Source: JAVVHE01 sp032249695 (GTDB taxonomy: Bacteria; Pseudomonadota; Alphaproteobacteria; Sphingomonadales; Sphingomonadaceae). Taken from it: a stretch of 64,000 bases of DNA. Position numbers and translations under genes: made by a program. Of the stretch, positions 11,563-20,624 are shown piece after piece. The notes beneath the pieces are model-generated. The model saw only the letters and a list, made by a program, of their open reading frames with translations. It had not been told where the DNA came from and made no database searches. Within the stretch, counting starts at the first letter, position 1. Each line of letters begins with the position of its first letter. The DNA lies in assembly GCA_032249695.1 (NCBI GenBank), contig JAVVHE010000007.1, forward strand, positions 1 through 64,000. Direction: 5' to 3'.

Positions 11563-11936
11563 GGGTGCTGGTCGTGGAGGACGAGGCACTCGTCGCGATG
11601 CTGGTGGAGGACGCCGTGCGGGAAGCGGGGTGCACCGTCGCGCTGACCGCGAGCAACATCCAGGACGCGGTCGCAGCCGCCGCGACGGACGGCTTCGACG
11701 TCGCGCTATTGGACATGAACCTGAACGGCCAGAAGGCGCACGCGCTGCCCGTGCTGCTGAAGGCGCGCGGCAAGCCCTTCGCGTTCGTCACCGGCTACGG
11801 TGAAAGCGGCGTTCTCGACGAGTTCCGCGCGGTGCCCATCGTCACCAAGCCCTTCCGTGTCGATGACATCGTGGGCGCGCTCGAAGCGCTGCGGCGCGGC
11901 CTTGATGGACCGGTTGAGACCGCGCCTCACCGATAG
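11559..11936 (+). CDS. Single-domain response regulator
   Basis: 125 residues, a receiver domain only. The acidic pocket is VEDE near residues 6-9, the phospho-acceptor is in LLDMNLNG (Asp near 51), the switch Thr is in FVTGYG and the conserved Lys is in IVTKPFR. No output domain follows, so it probably passes phosphate on or acts by protein contact. The GTG start overlaps the kinase stop codon, making this kinase its likely partner. Convergent putA lies 80 bp downstream. Confidence 0.87.
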   Translation: MRVLVVEDEALVAMLVEDAVREAGCTVALTASNIQDAVAAAATDGFDVALLDMNLNGQKAHALPVLLKARGKPFAFVTGYGESGVLDEFRAVPIVTKPFRVDDIVGALEALRRGLDGPVETAPHR

Positions 11937-12016
11937 TCGCCGGCTCCGGCCGACATTTGATTGTCAGACTTGTCGGTGCAGACGCGAGCGTCGGCACCCA
12001 CACGCAGCCCTCGGCC

Positions 12017-15000
12017 CTACAGCCCCGCGTCGTCGATCGAGAGCAGGCTCGCGTTGCCGCCCGCACTGGTGGTGTCGATGCTGACTGTCCGCTCGACGGC
12101 GAAGCGCATCAGGTAATTGGGTCCGCCCGCCTTGGGTCCGGTGCCGCTGAGCCCCTCGCCGCCGAAGGGCTGGCTGCCGACGACCGCTCCGATCATCGAG
12201 CGGTTGATGTACAGATTGCCAACATGCGCGCGGGCCTGAGCCAACTCGGCAGCTCGCGCGATGCGGCTGTGCAGGCCCATCGTCAGCCCGAAGCCGAGCG
12301 CGTTTACACGCTCGATCGTCGCCTCCAGCTCACCCGCCTTCCAGCGGGCGACGTGGAGCAGCGGGCCGAACCATTCGGCGGCCAAGTCCTCGATCCGATC
12401 GAGCGCGATGACCGTCGGCGGCACGAAATGGCCCGTCTCGGGCGCTGGCACTGTGTGCACCCAGCGCGAACGGACGCTCGCGCGGTAGGCCATCAGCCTC
12501 GTGTGCGCGGCTTCGTCGATCACTGGACCGACGTCGGTCGCCGGCTCGGCCGGGTCGCCGACGACCAGCGTATCCATCGCACCCTTCAGCATGTGCAGCG
12601 TGCGCTGGGCGACATCCTCCTGCACGAGCAGCAGCCGCAGCGCCGAGCAGCGCTGCCCCGCGCTCCGGAAAGCGGACGTGATGATATCAGCCACGACCTG
12701 CTCGGGCAGCGCGGTCGAATCGACGATCATCGCGTTGATCCCGCCCGTCTCCGCGATCAGCGGCACGAGCGGGCGCTTGGGATCGTCGAGCGTTGCGCGC
12801 GCGATTCGGCGCGCGGTATCGGTCGATCCGGTGAACGCGATGCCAGCCACCCGCGCGTCGGCGACCAGCGCTGCGCCGACCTCGGCTCCGCCGGGGGCGT
12901 GAACAAGCGCGTCGCGCGGCACCCCGGCCCGGCGCGCGAGCGAGACGGCGCGTGCTGCGATGCGCGGCGTCTGCGGCGCGGACTTGGCGACGACCGCGTT
13001 GCCGGCCACCAGCGCCGCCGCGACCTGGCCGCTGAAGATTGCCAGCGGGAAGTTCCAGGGGCTCACACACGCAACTACGCCGCGCGGCGCATAGTGCAGC
13101 TCGTTGCGCTCACCCGTCGGGCCGGGGAGCTGGACCGGCTGCAGGCGAACGCGCGCCTGCGCGGCGTAATAGCGGCAGAAGTCGACCGCTTCGCGCACCT
13201 CGGCCAGCGCGTCAGGGATCGTTTTGTGCGCTTCCAACACACACAGCGCCATCAGCTCGGCGCGATGCTCCTCCAGCAGGTCGGCGAGCCGTTCGAGCGC
13301 GGCGGCGCGCGCATCGACCGGCGTGTCCGACCATAGAGGGAGCGCCGCGCAGGCCGCGGATACCGCCGCGCTGGCATAGCGGTCATGCGTGTCCTTCAGT
13401 TCGTTGCGCGCGCCGAACAGCGCGTCCGATTCCTCGAGCAGCAGCGCGTCCGCGTCGCGCATCCACCGCGGCCCGTGCTCGCGCACGGTCCGCGCGATGT
13501 CGGCGAGCAACGCTGCGTCGGCCAAGTCAAGGCCCGCCGAGTTCACGCGTTCGGGCGCGAACAGCTTGGCCGGGTCAGGGATCGACGGGTGGCGCGCGCC
13601 GCCGACGCGGCGGATCTTGTCCGCTGGGTCGGCAAGCAGTTCGGCTTCGCTGACATCGGGATCGGCAAGCTGGTGAACGAAGCTCGAGTTCGCGCCGTTC
13701 TCGAGCAGCCGGCGGACGAGATAGGCGAGGAGGTCGCGGTGGCCGCCGACAGGGGCGTAGGTACGGCAGGCATAGCCCTCCTCGCGCACCAGCCGCTCGT
13801 AAAGTCCCTCGCCCATGCCGTGCAGCCGCTGAAACTCGAAGTCCCGCGCCGGGCCGACCCATTCGAGGATGGTAGCGACGGTCAAGGCATTGTGGCTGGC
13901 GAAGGCTGGCGCGATGTTTCTGCTGGCAAGCATCGCCCGCGCGCAGGCCAGATAGCTGACGTCGGTTGCGGCTTTCCTCGTGAACAGCGGGTAGTCGCTG
14001 AGGCCATCCACCTGCGTGCGCTTGATTTCGCTGTCCCAATAAGCGCCTTTGACCAGGCGCACGTTCAACCGCCGCGCGGTTTCGCGGCCCAGCTCGTCCG
14101 CCCAGCCGATCACCGCGCGCGCGCGGCGGCTGTAGGCCTGGATCGCCATGCCCAGCCCGTCCCAGCCTTTTGCTTCGGGCGAGCGGGCGACGGCGCCGAT
14201 GATCTCCAAGCTCATTTCCAGCCGCTCGCTCTCCTCGGCGTCGATGGTGAGCGCGATGCCGCCCTGCGCTGCCCGCCCGGCCAGCGCGGCTGCCATATCG
14301 ATGAGCGCGGGCACGGCCTCGGCCGCGTGCGCGGTTTCGTAGCGCGGATGCAACGCCGAGAGCTTGACCGACACGCTGTACCCGCGGTTGCCGGCGCGCG
14401 CCACGCGGTCGATCGCGGCCTCGTAGCTCTCGTAATAACGACGGGCATCCTCGTATGTGCGCGCCGCCTCGCCCAGCATGTCGAAGCTGGCGGTAAAGCC
14501 GCGATTGTTCGGGTCGTCGGCGCGCTCCAGCGCCTCGTCGATGGTGCGGCCCATGACGAACACCTGGCCCATCATCCGCATCGCCGCACCGACCGCCTGC
14601 CGCACGAACGGCTCGCCCGCGCGCGCGATCAGGCGCTTCAGGACGCTCGCCTCGCCGCCGCCGACCAGCGCGCGGGTCATCACTAAGCCCCAGGTGGACG
14701 CATTGACCACGAAGCTGTCCGACTTGCCCGCGTGGGCCGCCCAGTCGGCCGACCCGACCTTGTCCTGGATGAGCAGGTCCGCCGTCTCCGGATCGGGCAC
14801 GCGCAGGAACGCTTCGGCGAGCGCGAGGAGGGCAGTGCCTTCGGTGGTGTTCAGCCGGTATTGGTTGAGGAACCGGTTGACCCAGCCCTCGCTCTGCGCT
14901 GAGCGGATGTCGGCGAGCAGCCCCAGCGCCCGCGCCTCGACGCGAGCGCGCTGGTCCGCAGTGAGCGTCGCGGCAGGCAGCAGCTTTGCGAGCACGTCGG

Positions 15001-15061
15001 GCTCCGGCGCGCGGTGGAGCGCGCGGATCGCCGCGCGAATGTTCGGATCGTCAAGGGCCAT
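12017..15061 (-). CDS. putA: Bifunctional proline dehydrogenase / glutamate-semialdehyde dehydrogenase PutA
   Basis: 1014 residues starting MALDDPNIRAAIRAL. It oxidises proline to pyrroline-5-carboxylate and then to glutamate. The N-terminal FAD-binding proline dehydrogenase barrel includes KLSALHPRYE, DAEESERLE, RLVKGAYWDSEIK and FASHNALTVATI. The C-terminal NAD-dependent aldehyde dehydrogenase has SPWNFPLAIF, the ETGGINAMI glutamate loop and the catalytic Cys in SAGQRCSALR near residue 805. The length and lack of a ribbon-helix-helix N-terminus mean it cannot be its own repressor as in E. coli. The frame is open 22 codons further upstream, but the Met chosen matches short PutA starts. Confidence 0.95.
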   Translation of the reverse strand: MALDDPNIRAAIRALHRAPEPDVLAKLLPAATLTADQRARVEARALGLLADIRSAQSEGWVNRFLNQYRLNTTEGTALLALAEAFLRVPDPETADLLIQDKVGSADWAAHAGKSDSFVVNASTWGLVMTRALVGGGEASVLKRLIARAGEPFVRQAVGAAMRMMGQVFVMGRTIDEALERADDPNNRGFTASFDMLGEAARTYEDARRYYESYEAAIDRVARAGNRGYSVSVKLSALHPRYETAHAAEAVPALIDMAAALAGRAAQGGIALTIDAEESERLEMSLEIIGAVARSPEAKGWDGLGMAIQAYSRRARAVIGWADELGRETARRLNVRLVKGAYWDSEIKRTQVDGLSDYPLFTRKAATDVSYLACARAMLASRNIAPAFASHNALTVATILEWVGPARDFEFQRLHGMGEGLYERLVREEGYACRTYAPVGGHRDLLAYLVRRLLENGANSSFVHQLADPDVSEAELLADPADKIRRVGGARHPSIPDPAKLFAPERVNSAGLDLADAALLADIARTVREHGPRWMRDADALLLEESDALFGARNELKDTHDRYASAAVSAACAALPLWSDTPVDARAAALERLADLLEEHRAELMALCVLEAHKTIPDALAEVREAVDFCRYYAAQARVRLQPVQLPGPTGERNELHYAPRGVVACVSPWNFPLAIFSGQVAAALVAGNAVVAKSAPQTPRIAARAVSLARRAGVPRDALVHAPGGAEVGAALVADARVAGIAFTGSTDTARRIARATLDDPKRPLVPLIAETGGINAMIVDSTALPEQVVADIITSAFRSAGQRCSALRLLLVQEDVAQRTLHMLKGAMDTLVVGDPAEPATDVGPVIDEAAHTRLMAYRASVRSRWVHTVPAPETGHFVPPTVIALDRIEDLAAEWFGPLLHVARWKAGELEATIERVNALGFGLTMGLHSRIARAAELAQARAHVGNLYINRSMIGAVVGSQPFGGEGLSGTGPKAGGPNYLMRFAVERTVSIDTTSAGGNASLLSIDDAGL

Positions 15062-15101
15062 GTGCGCGCAGATAGCCGCGCGCGGGCCGCGTGGGCAGGG
15101 G

Positions 15102-15656
15102 TCAGCGGTGGTGCGCGGCGACAGCACCCCACGCCACGGCGCCGAGCGCCCGCAACGCGCGGAAACGGTGCGAAGTCATGCCGCCCAGCGCAGCGACGGG
15201 GATGCGCGCGCGGCGCGCGAGTAACGCGAAGCGCACGCGACCGAGACTGCGCGCGCCGGGGTGGCTGGCCGTCGGGTGGACGGGCGACACGAAAACAAGG
15301 TCCGCGCCTGCGCGCGCGGCGGCCATCAGCTCGGCGTTGTCGTGCGCGGCTGCGGTGCGCAGGCCGGGCGGCCAGCGGCGGTGACCGCGCACGCGATGAG
15401 CGGGGCGGTGCAGCCCGTCGCCCATCAGCGTGGAGCCGGGCGCGTCGGCGGGGAGGAACAGCACGCCCCGGCGTCTGCACGCGGCGCGCACGCGCTGGGC
15501 GAGCGCCGCGCGGTCGGGCGCGTCATAGTGCCGGAAGATGACGGCTGCACCGCGCGGCAGCCGGGCGATCGCCGCAATCGGGTCGCCGCGCTGTGGATCG
15601 GAGAACAGAAAAATCCGGGGGAGCTTGCGACAAGCCACGCGTCCGACCGTGCGCAT
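15102..15656 (-). CDS. Thiamine phosphate synthase / TenI-like protein
   Basis: 184 residues starting MRTVGRVACRKLPRIFLF. It is a TIM-barrel of the ThiE/TenI family. Seen directly: LFSDPQRGD near the N-terminus, AAHDNAEL, the phosphate-binding loop FVSPVHPTASHPGARSLG and PVAALGGMT. ThiE joins HMP-pyrophosphate to thiazole phosphate; TenI members instead aromatise the thiazole. The sequence does not settle which applies, and it is shorter and more Arg-rich than canonical ThiE. It lies 41 bp upstream of putA on the same strand and could be cotranscribed. A start 36 bases earlier is possible. Confidence 0.7.
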   Translation of the reverse strand: MRTVGRVACRKLPRIFLFSDPQRGDPIAAIARLPRGAAVIFRHYDAPDRAALAQRVRAACRRRGVLFLPADAPGSTLMGDGLHRPAHRVRGHRRWPPGLRTAAAHDNAELMAAARAGADLVFVSPVHPTASHPGARSLGRVRFALLARRARIPVAALGGMTSHRFRALRALGAVAWGAVAAHHR

Positions 15657-15771
15657 CGGGCATCGAAAACACAACGTCGCCCGCAACCTCACTCAAGGTC
15701 GCTTCTCGGGATGTCCGTCCGCCAGGGCCGGTCCCTTCGCTTGCAGCTGGCGAAGCGGTTCGGCCGCGAGA

Positions 15772-15800
15772 CGTCATCCTGAAACGAGTTCAGGATGACG
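15772..15800. repeat. Perfect intergenic inverted repeat
   Basis: CGTCATCCTGAA and TTCAGGATGACG are perfect 12-bp arms around a 5-base loop. It sits in the 288-bp gap between the ThiE-like gene start and the pckA stop codon. Sequences of this form are often dispersed repeats; it could also act as a terminator for pckA. The rest of the gap shows no gene. Confidence 0.55.
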
Positions 15801-15944
15801 GCAGGTGAGATCGGGCGCTCTCGAAACTGAGCGGTGAGCTCGGCGCACGATCCTGCTCCATCTACGACAGGCGAGGCGGCGCGTGCTCTGCGTGATGTGT
15901 CCATACCCGGCTGCCCTCGCCCGGAACGGAGACGGCCGCCTCGC

Positions 15945-17534
15945 TTACGCCGCCTTGGGCGCGGCCTCGCGGACGCCGGTTTCGACGTGGGCCTCAAACT
16001 CGGCGAAGTTGTCGATGAACAGCTGCACCAGCTTCTTGGCCTGCAAGTCGTAGTCCGCCGGGTCCGCCCAAGTGCCACGCGGATCGAGGATCGCTGCATC
16101 CACGCCCGGACAGCTCAGCGGCACCTCGAAGCCGAAGTTCGGGTCGCGCCGGAACGCGCCCGCCGCCAGCGTGCCGTCGAGCGCCGCGTTCAGCAGCGCG
16201 CGCGTCGCCTTGATCGGCATCCGGCTCCCCTGTCCGTACGCGCCGCCGGTCCAGCCGGTGTTGACCAGCCAGCAATCGACATGGCCGCGCGCAATCCGCT
16301 CCTTCAGCAGGTTGCCATAGACGCTTGGGTGACGCGGCATGAACGGCGCACCGAAGCAGGTGGAGAACGTTGCCTGCGGTTCGGTCACGCCGATTTCGGT
16401 TCCCGCGACCTTCGCGGTATAGCCGCTGAGAAAATGGTACATCGCCTGATCGGGCGTCAGCTTGGCGATCGGTGGCAGGACGCCGAAGGCATCCGCGGTC
16501 AGCATCACGACGTTGCAGGGCGGCGGCCCGAGATTGTCGGCGGCATGGTTCGGGATCGCGTCGAGCGTGTAGGCGCCGCGCGTGTTCTCGGCATGGGTGT
16601 TGTCGTCCAGATCGATGTTCCGCGTCTCGGGATCGATCATCACATTTTCCAGCACCGTGCCGAAGCGCTTGGTGGTAGCGTAGATCTCCGGCTCAGCCTC
16701 GGCCGACAGGCGGATCATCTTGGCGTAGCAGCCGCCCTCGAAGTTGAACACCGCGGTGTCGGACCAGCCATGTTCGTCATCGCCGATCAACTGGCGGCTG
16801 GCGTCGGCTGACAACGTGGTCTTGCCCGTTCCGCTCAGGCCGAAGAAGATCGCCGACCCCTCCGGTCCGATATTCGCGGAGCAATGCATCGGCATCACGC
16901 CCTGCTCGGGCAGCAGATAGTTGAGGATCGTAAAGACCGACTTCTTCATCTCGCCGGCATATTCGGTACCGCCGATGAGGATCAGCTTCTCACTGAAATT
17001 GACCGCGATGACGGTCTGGCTGCGGCAACCGTGCCGTTCCGGATCGGCGCGGAAGCTCGGCAGGTCGATGATCGTAAAGTCGGGCGCGAACTCTTTCAGC
17101 TCGGCCTGCTCGGGCCGTACCAAGAGCGTGCGGATGAACAGCGAGTGCCATGCGTACTGCGTGATGACGCGGACGCGCACGCGGTATTCGGGCTGCGAAC
17201 CGCCATAGAGATCCTGCGCATAGAGCGTGTCGATCGTGCCCAGATGCGCGAGAAAATCGTGCTTCAGCTCGGCGAAATGTTCCGGGCTCATCGGCGCGTT
17301 GACGCGGCCCCACCAGATCGTGTCCTCGGTCGCCGCGTCGCGGACTGTGAACTTGTCCTTGGCGCTGCGCCCTGTGTGCGCGCCCGTGCGGACGACCAGC
17401 GGCCCGTCGGCCGAGAGTAGCCCCTCATCGCGCCGCACCGCGTGCTCAACCAGCGCAGCCGTGCCAAGATTATAGTGAACGCGGCCGGTCAGGGTTGTCA
17501 GCCCCTGAGCTTCCAAGCCGAACGCGGGTGTCAT
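15945..17534 (-). CDS. pckA: Phosphoenolpyruvate carboxykinase (ATP)
   Basis: 529 residues. It converts oxaloacetate and ATP to phosphoenolpyruvate, CO2 and ADP, the entry step of gluconeogenesis. Visible signatures are RTGAHTGRSAKDKF near residue 49, the substrate loop region YAGEMKKSVFTILNYLLPE, kinase-1a Walker A FGLSGTGKTTLS and kinase-2 GDDEHGW. A GAGGAGG ribosome site (17,544-17,550) lies a few bases before the ATG at 17,534 and fixes the start. The upstream frame is open but unrelated. It stands alone on the minus strand, flanked by argB upstream. Confidence 0.96.
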   Translation of the reverse strand: MTPAFGLEAQGLTTLTGRVHYNLGTAALVEHAVRRDEGLLSADGPLVVRTGAHTGRSAKDKFTVRDAATEDTIWWGRVNAPMSPEHFAELKHDFLAHLGTIDTLYAQDLYGGSQPEYRVRVRVITQYAWHSLFIRTLLVRPEQAELKEFAPDFTIIDLPSFRADPERHGCRSQTVIAVNFSEKLILIGGTEYAGEMKKSVFTILNYLLPEQGVMPMHCSANIGPEGSAIFFGLSGTGKTTLSADASRQLIGDDEHGWSDTAVFNFEGGCYAKMIRLSAEAEPEIYATTKRFGTVLENVMIDPETRNIDLDDNTHAENTRGAYTLDAIPNHAADNLGPPPCNVVMLTADAFGVLPPIAKLTPDQAMYHFLSGYTAKVAGTEIGVTEPQATFSTCFGAPFMPRHPSVYGNLLKERIARGHVDCWLVNTGWTGGAYGQGSRMPIKATRALLNAALDGTLAAGAFRRDPNFGFEVPLSCPGVDAAILDPRGTWADPADYDLQAKKLVQLFIDNFAEFEAHVETGVREAAPKAA

Positions 17535-17709
17535 CACGATAAGCCTCCTCAAGCCGATTGTCGTGCGCGGCGGACATTCGGCCCGCTGCGGGCTCGCGCA
17601 TCGGGCCACAGCCGCCCGAGCGCGCACACGTTTCTGTCGCAAAGCGCATAAAGCCAGAGCCGCGATGCGGTCCAGTCCCCGAGCCGCGCAATACGCGCGG
17701 TTAGACGCT

Positions 17710-18618
17710 TCAGGGGCGGAACAAGGTGCCGGCGCCCTGGCGGGTGAACACTTCCAGCAAGATGCCATGCGGCACCCGCCCGTCGATGACGACGGCTGCA
17801 CCGACACCGCTCGCTACAGCCGACAAGCAGGTCTCGACCTTCGGGATCATCCCGCCTGATATGGTGCCGTCGGCGATCAGCGCGTCCGCCTCCGGCTTCG
17901 ACAGGTCGGTTAGCAAGTTGCCATCCCGGTTGAGCACGCCTGGCACGTCGGTCAGCAGGAAAAATCGCGCCGCGCCCAAGGCAACGGCAACCGCGCCCGC
18001 CATCGTATCCGCGTTAATGTTATAGGTCTGACCGTCGTCACCCGGCGCGATCGGCGCAATGACCGGAATTACGCCTGCGCGGATCATCGTATCCAGCACG
18101 GAACGATCAACCAATGCTGGTTCTCCAACAAAGCCAAGATCGACTTCGCGCTCGATCGCGCTGCCGGGATCGGAGACCGATCGCGTCACCTTGCGCGCGA
18201 CGACGAAGCGCGCGTCCTTGCCGGATAGGCCCATCGCCCGACCGCCCGCGGCATTGATGCGATCGACCAGTTCGCCGTTGATCGTGCCCGCCAGCACCAT
18301 CTCGGCGACCTCGGCGGTGGCACGATCGGTGACGCGCAGGCCGCCGATGAACTCGCTCTTCACGCCCAGCCGGGTCAACATCGCTCCGATCTGCGGGCCG
18401 CCGCCATGCACGACGACAGGGTTGATCCCGACCGCCTTCAGCAGCGCCACATCCTCGGCGAAGCGGTTCGCTGCATCGTCGTCGCCCATCGCGTGGCCGC
18501 CGTATTTTACGACGAACACCGCCCCGGCATAGTGCTGCAGATAGGGCAACGCCTCGATCAGCGTTTCGGTCTTGGCGAGCATCGCCGGATCTGGGCGGAA
18601 GTTTGTCACGATTCGCAT
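17710..18618 (-). CDS. argB: Acetylglutamate kinase
   Basis: 302 residues. It phosphorylates N-acetylglutamate in the second step of arginine synthesis. The amino-acid-kinase fold shows VVKYGGHAM near residue 38, VVHGGGPQIG near 69, TDVPGVL and GGMIPKVETC. The start MRIVTNFRPDPAML at 18,618 is preferred over an in-frame start 78 bases upstream because homologues begin just before the 'DPAMLAKTETLIEALPY' helix. The N-terminal helix suggests an arginine-sensitive hexameric type, but this is inference. No neighbouring arg gene is in the window. Confidence 0.95.
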   Translation of the reverse strand: MRIVTNFRPDPAMLAKTETLIEALPYLQHYAGAVFVVKYGGHAMGDDDAANRFAEDVALLKAVGINPVVVHGGGPQIGAMLTRLGVKSEFIGGLRVTDRATAEVAEMVLAGTINGELVDRINAAGGRAMGLSGKDARFVVARKVTRSVSDPGSAIEREVDLGFVGEPALVDRSVLDTMIRAGVIPVIAPIAPGDDGQTYNINADTMAGAVAVALGAARFFLLTDVPGVLNRDGNLLTDLSKPEADALIADGTISGGMIPKVETCLSAVASGVGAAVVIDGRVPHGILLEVFTRQGAGTLFRP

Positions 18619-18866
18619 GGCGCTAAGGTCCGTTGGCTTCGCTGCAAAGCCCAAATGGCTGCGGCCCCGCAAGGTGGCGTCCACACAACAGTCCACCGCT
18701 TATGGCGCGGCGAGCGGAACCATCTGGCTCGCGGCTCCTTGATGTCGTAGGAACTTCTAGAGCCCTTCGTTCTTGCGGCAACATTGATGCATTTGCGAAG
18801 ATTGTTCGTAACAGATTAAGGGCGTATCGGTGTATTATGTGGAACACGGATGGCTGAGATGATCGC

Positions 18867-19025
18867 ATGAACGCGCCGATCCGAGTCCGTACCGGGCGCG
18901 ATAAGCTCGGCGCGATCGGCGAGTCGCTGCGCTCCGCCTTCCCGCCATCCGACGACGCGTTCAACGACCTACTAGCCAAAATCGCCAACACGGCCCGCGA
19001 CAGCAAGCGCCGACAGATCAGCTAG
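18867..19025 (+). CDS. Small NepR-like ORF (52 aa)
   Basis: A 52-residue ORF starting MNAPIRVRTGRDKLGAIG. The core IGESLRSAFPPSDDAFNDLL resembles the two helices of NepR anti-sigma factors (LRxxY ... PxxFxxLLxxL). The linker is shorter than usual and no ecfG or phyR neighbour is present, so the assignment is tentative. The upstream stretch 18,730-18,860 is clearly more AT-rich than the surroundings, as expected for a promoter. It lies directly before a decayed MFS transporter. It may be a real regulator, a degenerate copy, or a spurious ORF. Confidence 0.4.
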   Translation: MNAPIRVRTGRDKLGAIGESLRSAFPPSDDAFNDLLAKIANTARDSKRRQIS

Positions 19026-19034
19026 CCCCCGCCT

Positions 19035-19430
19035 CGGCAGCTTGCTTTCATGATCGCCGCGCTGCCCGGCTTCCTTTACGCGGCATTTTTTGCTGACGGT
19101 GCTCGAGCCGCCGCGTTCCGCCCCCGCGGACGCTAGCCGTCGGGGACCCCGTCGCGCTCGCCGAAGTCGGCCGTTTCGCAGTGCGCGAGTGGGAGCTGCT
19201 GCTTTCCGCTGTTTCTGGGCGTGCTACTGCTCGCCTCAGCCAATTTCGCGATGGACGCGTAGGTGGCGACCTTCTTCATCCGCACCTACCGCTGGGACGC
19301 AGCGCGGATTGGCCCGGTGTTCGGGCTGTTGGTGGTCGTCTACGGCCGCGGGGGAATAGTCGCGGGCGGCGCTTGCCGACTGGCTGGCCAAGCGCAGGAA
19401 GGCGACCACGTGCGGGGAGAGGCTGGTGGC
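19035..19430 (+). pseudogene. Decayed MFS transporter fragment
   Basis: Pieces of one MFS permease are found in shifting frames. From 19,035 it reads RQLAFMIAALPGFLYAAFF. At the T-run 19,086-19,091 the frame must shift to read LLTVLEPPR. Around 19,203-19,259 it reads FPLFLGVLLLASANFAMDA. The next codon is TAG (19,260-19,262), where a Trp would fit, then VATFFIRTYRWDAARIGPVF continues. Near 19,370 another shift yields ALADWLAKRR. The N-terminal half and the C-terminal part are gone. Multiple frameshifts plus a nonsense codon make a functional product very unlikely. Confidence 0.7.
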
Positions 19431-19591
19431 AGGGCCGCGGCGGCGGAGCAGCCAGTTGAGGCCGTGCAGCGGCGCGCGCCAGCCGTTCCCTTTGACGTTG
19501 TCGATGCGCGACCGCGGGCTCGCGTGTCCGCAACGCGGACAAAGCAGGCGACGGCAGGCTTCGTCCGTCCCCCGCGCGAAGTAGGGGCGGC

Positions 19592-20038
19592 GTGATGCAG
19601 AGAGCCGCCCCGCCAGCGCCCACCTTCGGCCACAAGATCGGCGGCCGAGGCAAGACTTATTTCGAAAGCATCGTGATCGACAATTTGATAGATGCGTTCA
19701 TCGAACTCGCGGCCGACGTGTGGACCACGCGCGACCGGATGTTCATCCTCGAATCGGTGCTCGTCGAGCGTGGCATCGACGCGGCGGCGCTGATCGAAGC
19801 GCACAACACGCTGCTCACCTCGATCCGAGCCAAGGGTTACGCGACGCAGGCGCCCAATTCCTACACCGCGGTGCCGGGGAAGACCTCCTCCATCGGCGTC
19901 CCAGTGCTCAAGAATGGCGAGGTCAAAGGCGCCATGGCACTCGTTTTCTTCGCGGTTTCGATGCCGATGGCAGAGGCCGAGGCACGATTTGTGGACGATT
20001 TGAAGCAGACTTCTGAGCTTATCGGACGCGATCTGTGA
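19592..20038 (+). CDS. Chimeric ORF ending in an IclR-type effector-binding domain fragment
   Basis: 148 residues. Residues from about 70 onward (LLTSIRAKGYATQAPNSY ... KTSSIGVPVLKNG ... GAMALVFFAVSM) match the end of an IclR-family effector-binding domain. The winged helix-turn-helix that should precede it is absent. Instead, residues about 15-68 (KTYFESIVIDNLIDAFIELA, WTTRDRMFILESVL) are an unrelated helical segment I do not recognise. The simplest reading is a deletion that joined two gene remnants in frame, next to a decayed MFS gene. DNA binding is not expected. The stop overlaps the end of convergent metW. Confidence 0.55.
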   Translation: MMQRAAPPAPTFGHKIGGRGKTYFESIVIDNLIDAFIELAADVWTTRDRMFILESVLVERGIDAAALIEAHNTLLTSIRAKGYATQAPNSYTAVPGKTSSIGVPVLKNGEVKGAMALVFFAVSMPMAEAEARFVDDLKQTSELIGRDL

Positions 20039-20624
20039 GACTTTCGAGAACATAGACCGCGGTTCGCGCGAACAGGTTGGGGTGCAGGCCGAGACTGGGG
20101 CTGGCACCGTTCAGGAACCGGCGGCTTCGGACGCCGAGACCCAGCGCGCGGGCCAGCAGTTCGAAGTCGGTGATGGTGCACAGGTGGATGTTGGGCGTGT
20201 CGTGCCAGTCGGCGGGCAGCGCGCGCGTGCGAGGCATCCGGCCGCCGATGAGCAGCGCGGCCCGCACGCTCCAATGCGCGAAATTGGGGAAGCTGACGAC
20301 CACGCGCGCTGCGATCCGGCTTAGCTCAGTCAGTGTCGCCCCCGGTCGGGGCATTGCCTGGATCGTCTGGCTGAGGATCGCGTAATCGAAGCCGTTGCTG
20401 GGAAAGTCGGCGAGATCGCGATCGGCGTCGCCCTGAATCACCGCCAGTCCGCGCGCGACCGCAGCGCTGACCTTTGCCGGATCGAGCTCCAGCCCGCGCC
20501 CGTCGATCCGCTTCACGTCGCGCAGTTCGGCGAGCAGTGCGCCGGTGCCGCAGCCGACATCGAGGACGCGCGCGCCCAGCGGGATTTCGGCGGCGATCAG
20601 CCGGAGATCGGAGCGGAGCGTCAC
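20019..20624 (-). CDS. metW: Methionine biosynthesis protein MetW
   Basis: 201 residues with a class I methyltransferase fold: SAM motif VLDVGCGTGALLAEL near residue 20, GLELDPAKV, GDADRDLADFPSNGFDYAIL and SQTIQAMPRP. MetW partners MetX in many proteobacteria, supporting homoserine O-acyltransferase activity. The GTG start overlaps the metX stop (GTGA), so the two are translationally coupled. The 3' end overlaps the convergent chimeric ORF by 20 bases. Confidence 0.92.
   Translation of the reverse strand: MTLRSDLRLIAAEIPLGARVLDVGCGTGALLAELRDVKRIDGRGLELDPAKVSAAVARGLAVIQGDADRDLADFPSNGFDYAILSQTIQAMPRPGATLTELSRIAARVVVSFPNFAHWSVRAALLIGGRMPRTRALPADWHDTPNIHLCTITDFELLARALGLGVRSRRFLNGASPSLGLHPNLFARTAVYVLESLTDRVR

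Noticed and set aside
13385..14686. Plus-strand open frame of 433 codons opposite putA
   Set aside because: Antisense shadow; putA domains are continuous on the other strand.
18750..18771. GGAAC followed by CGTT upstream of the NepR-like ORF, resembling an EcfG promoter
   Set aside because: The spacer is 13 bases, too short for EcfG (16-17). A second GGAAC at 18,716 has no CGTT at the right distance.
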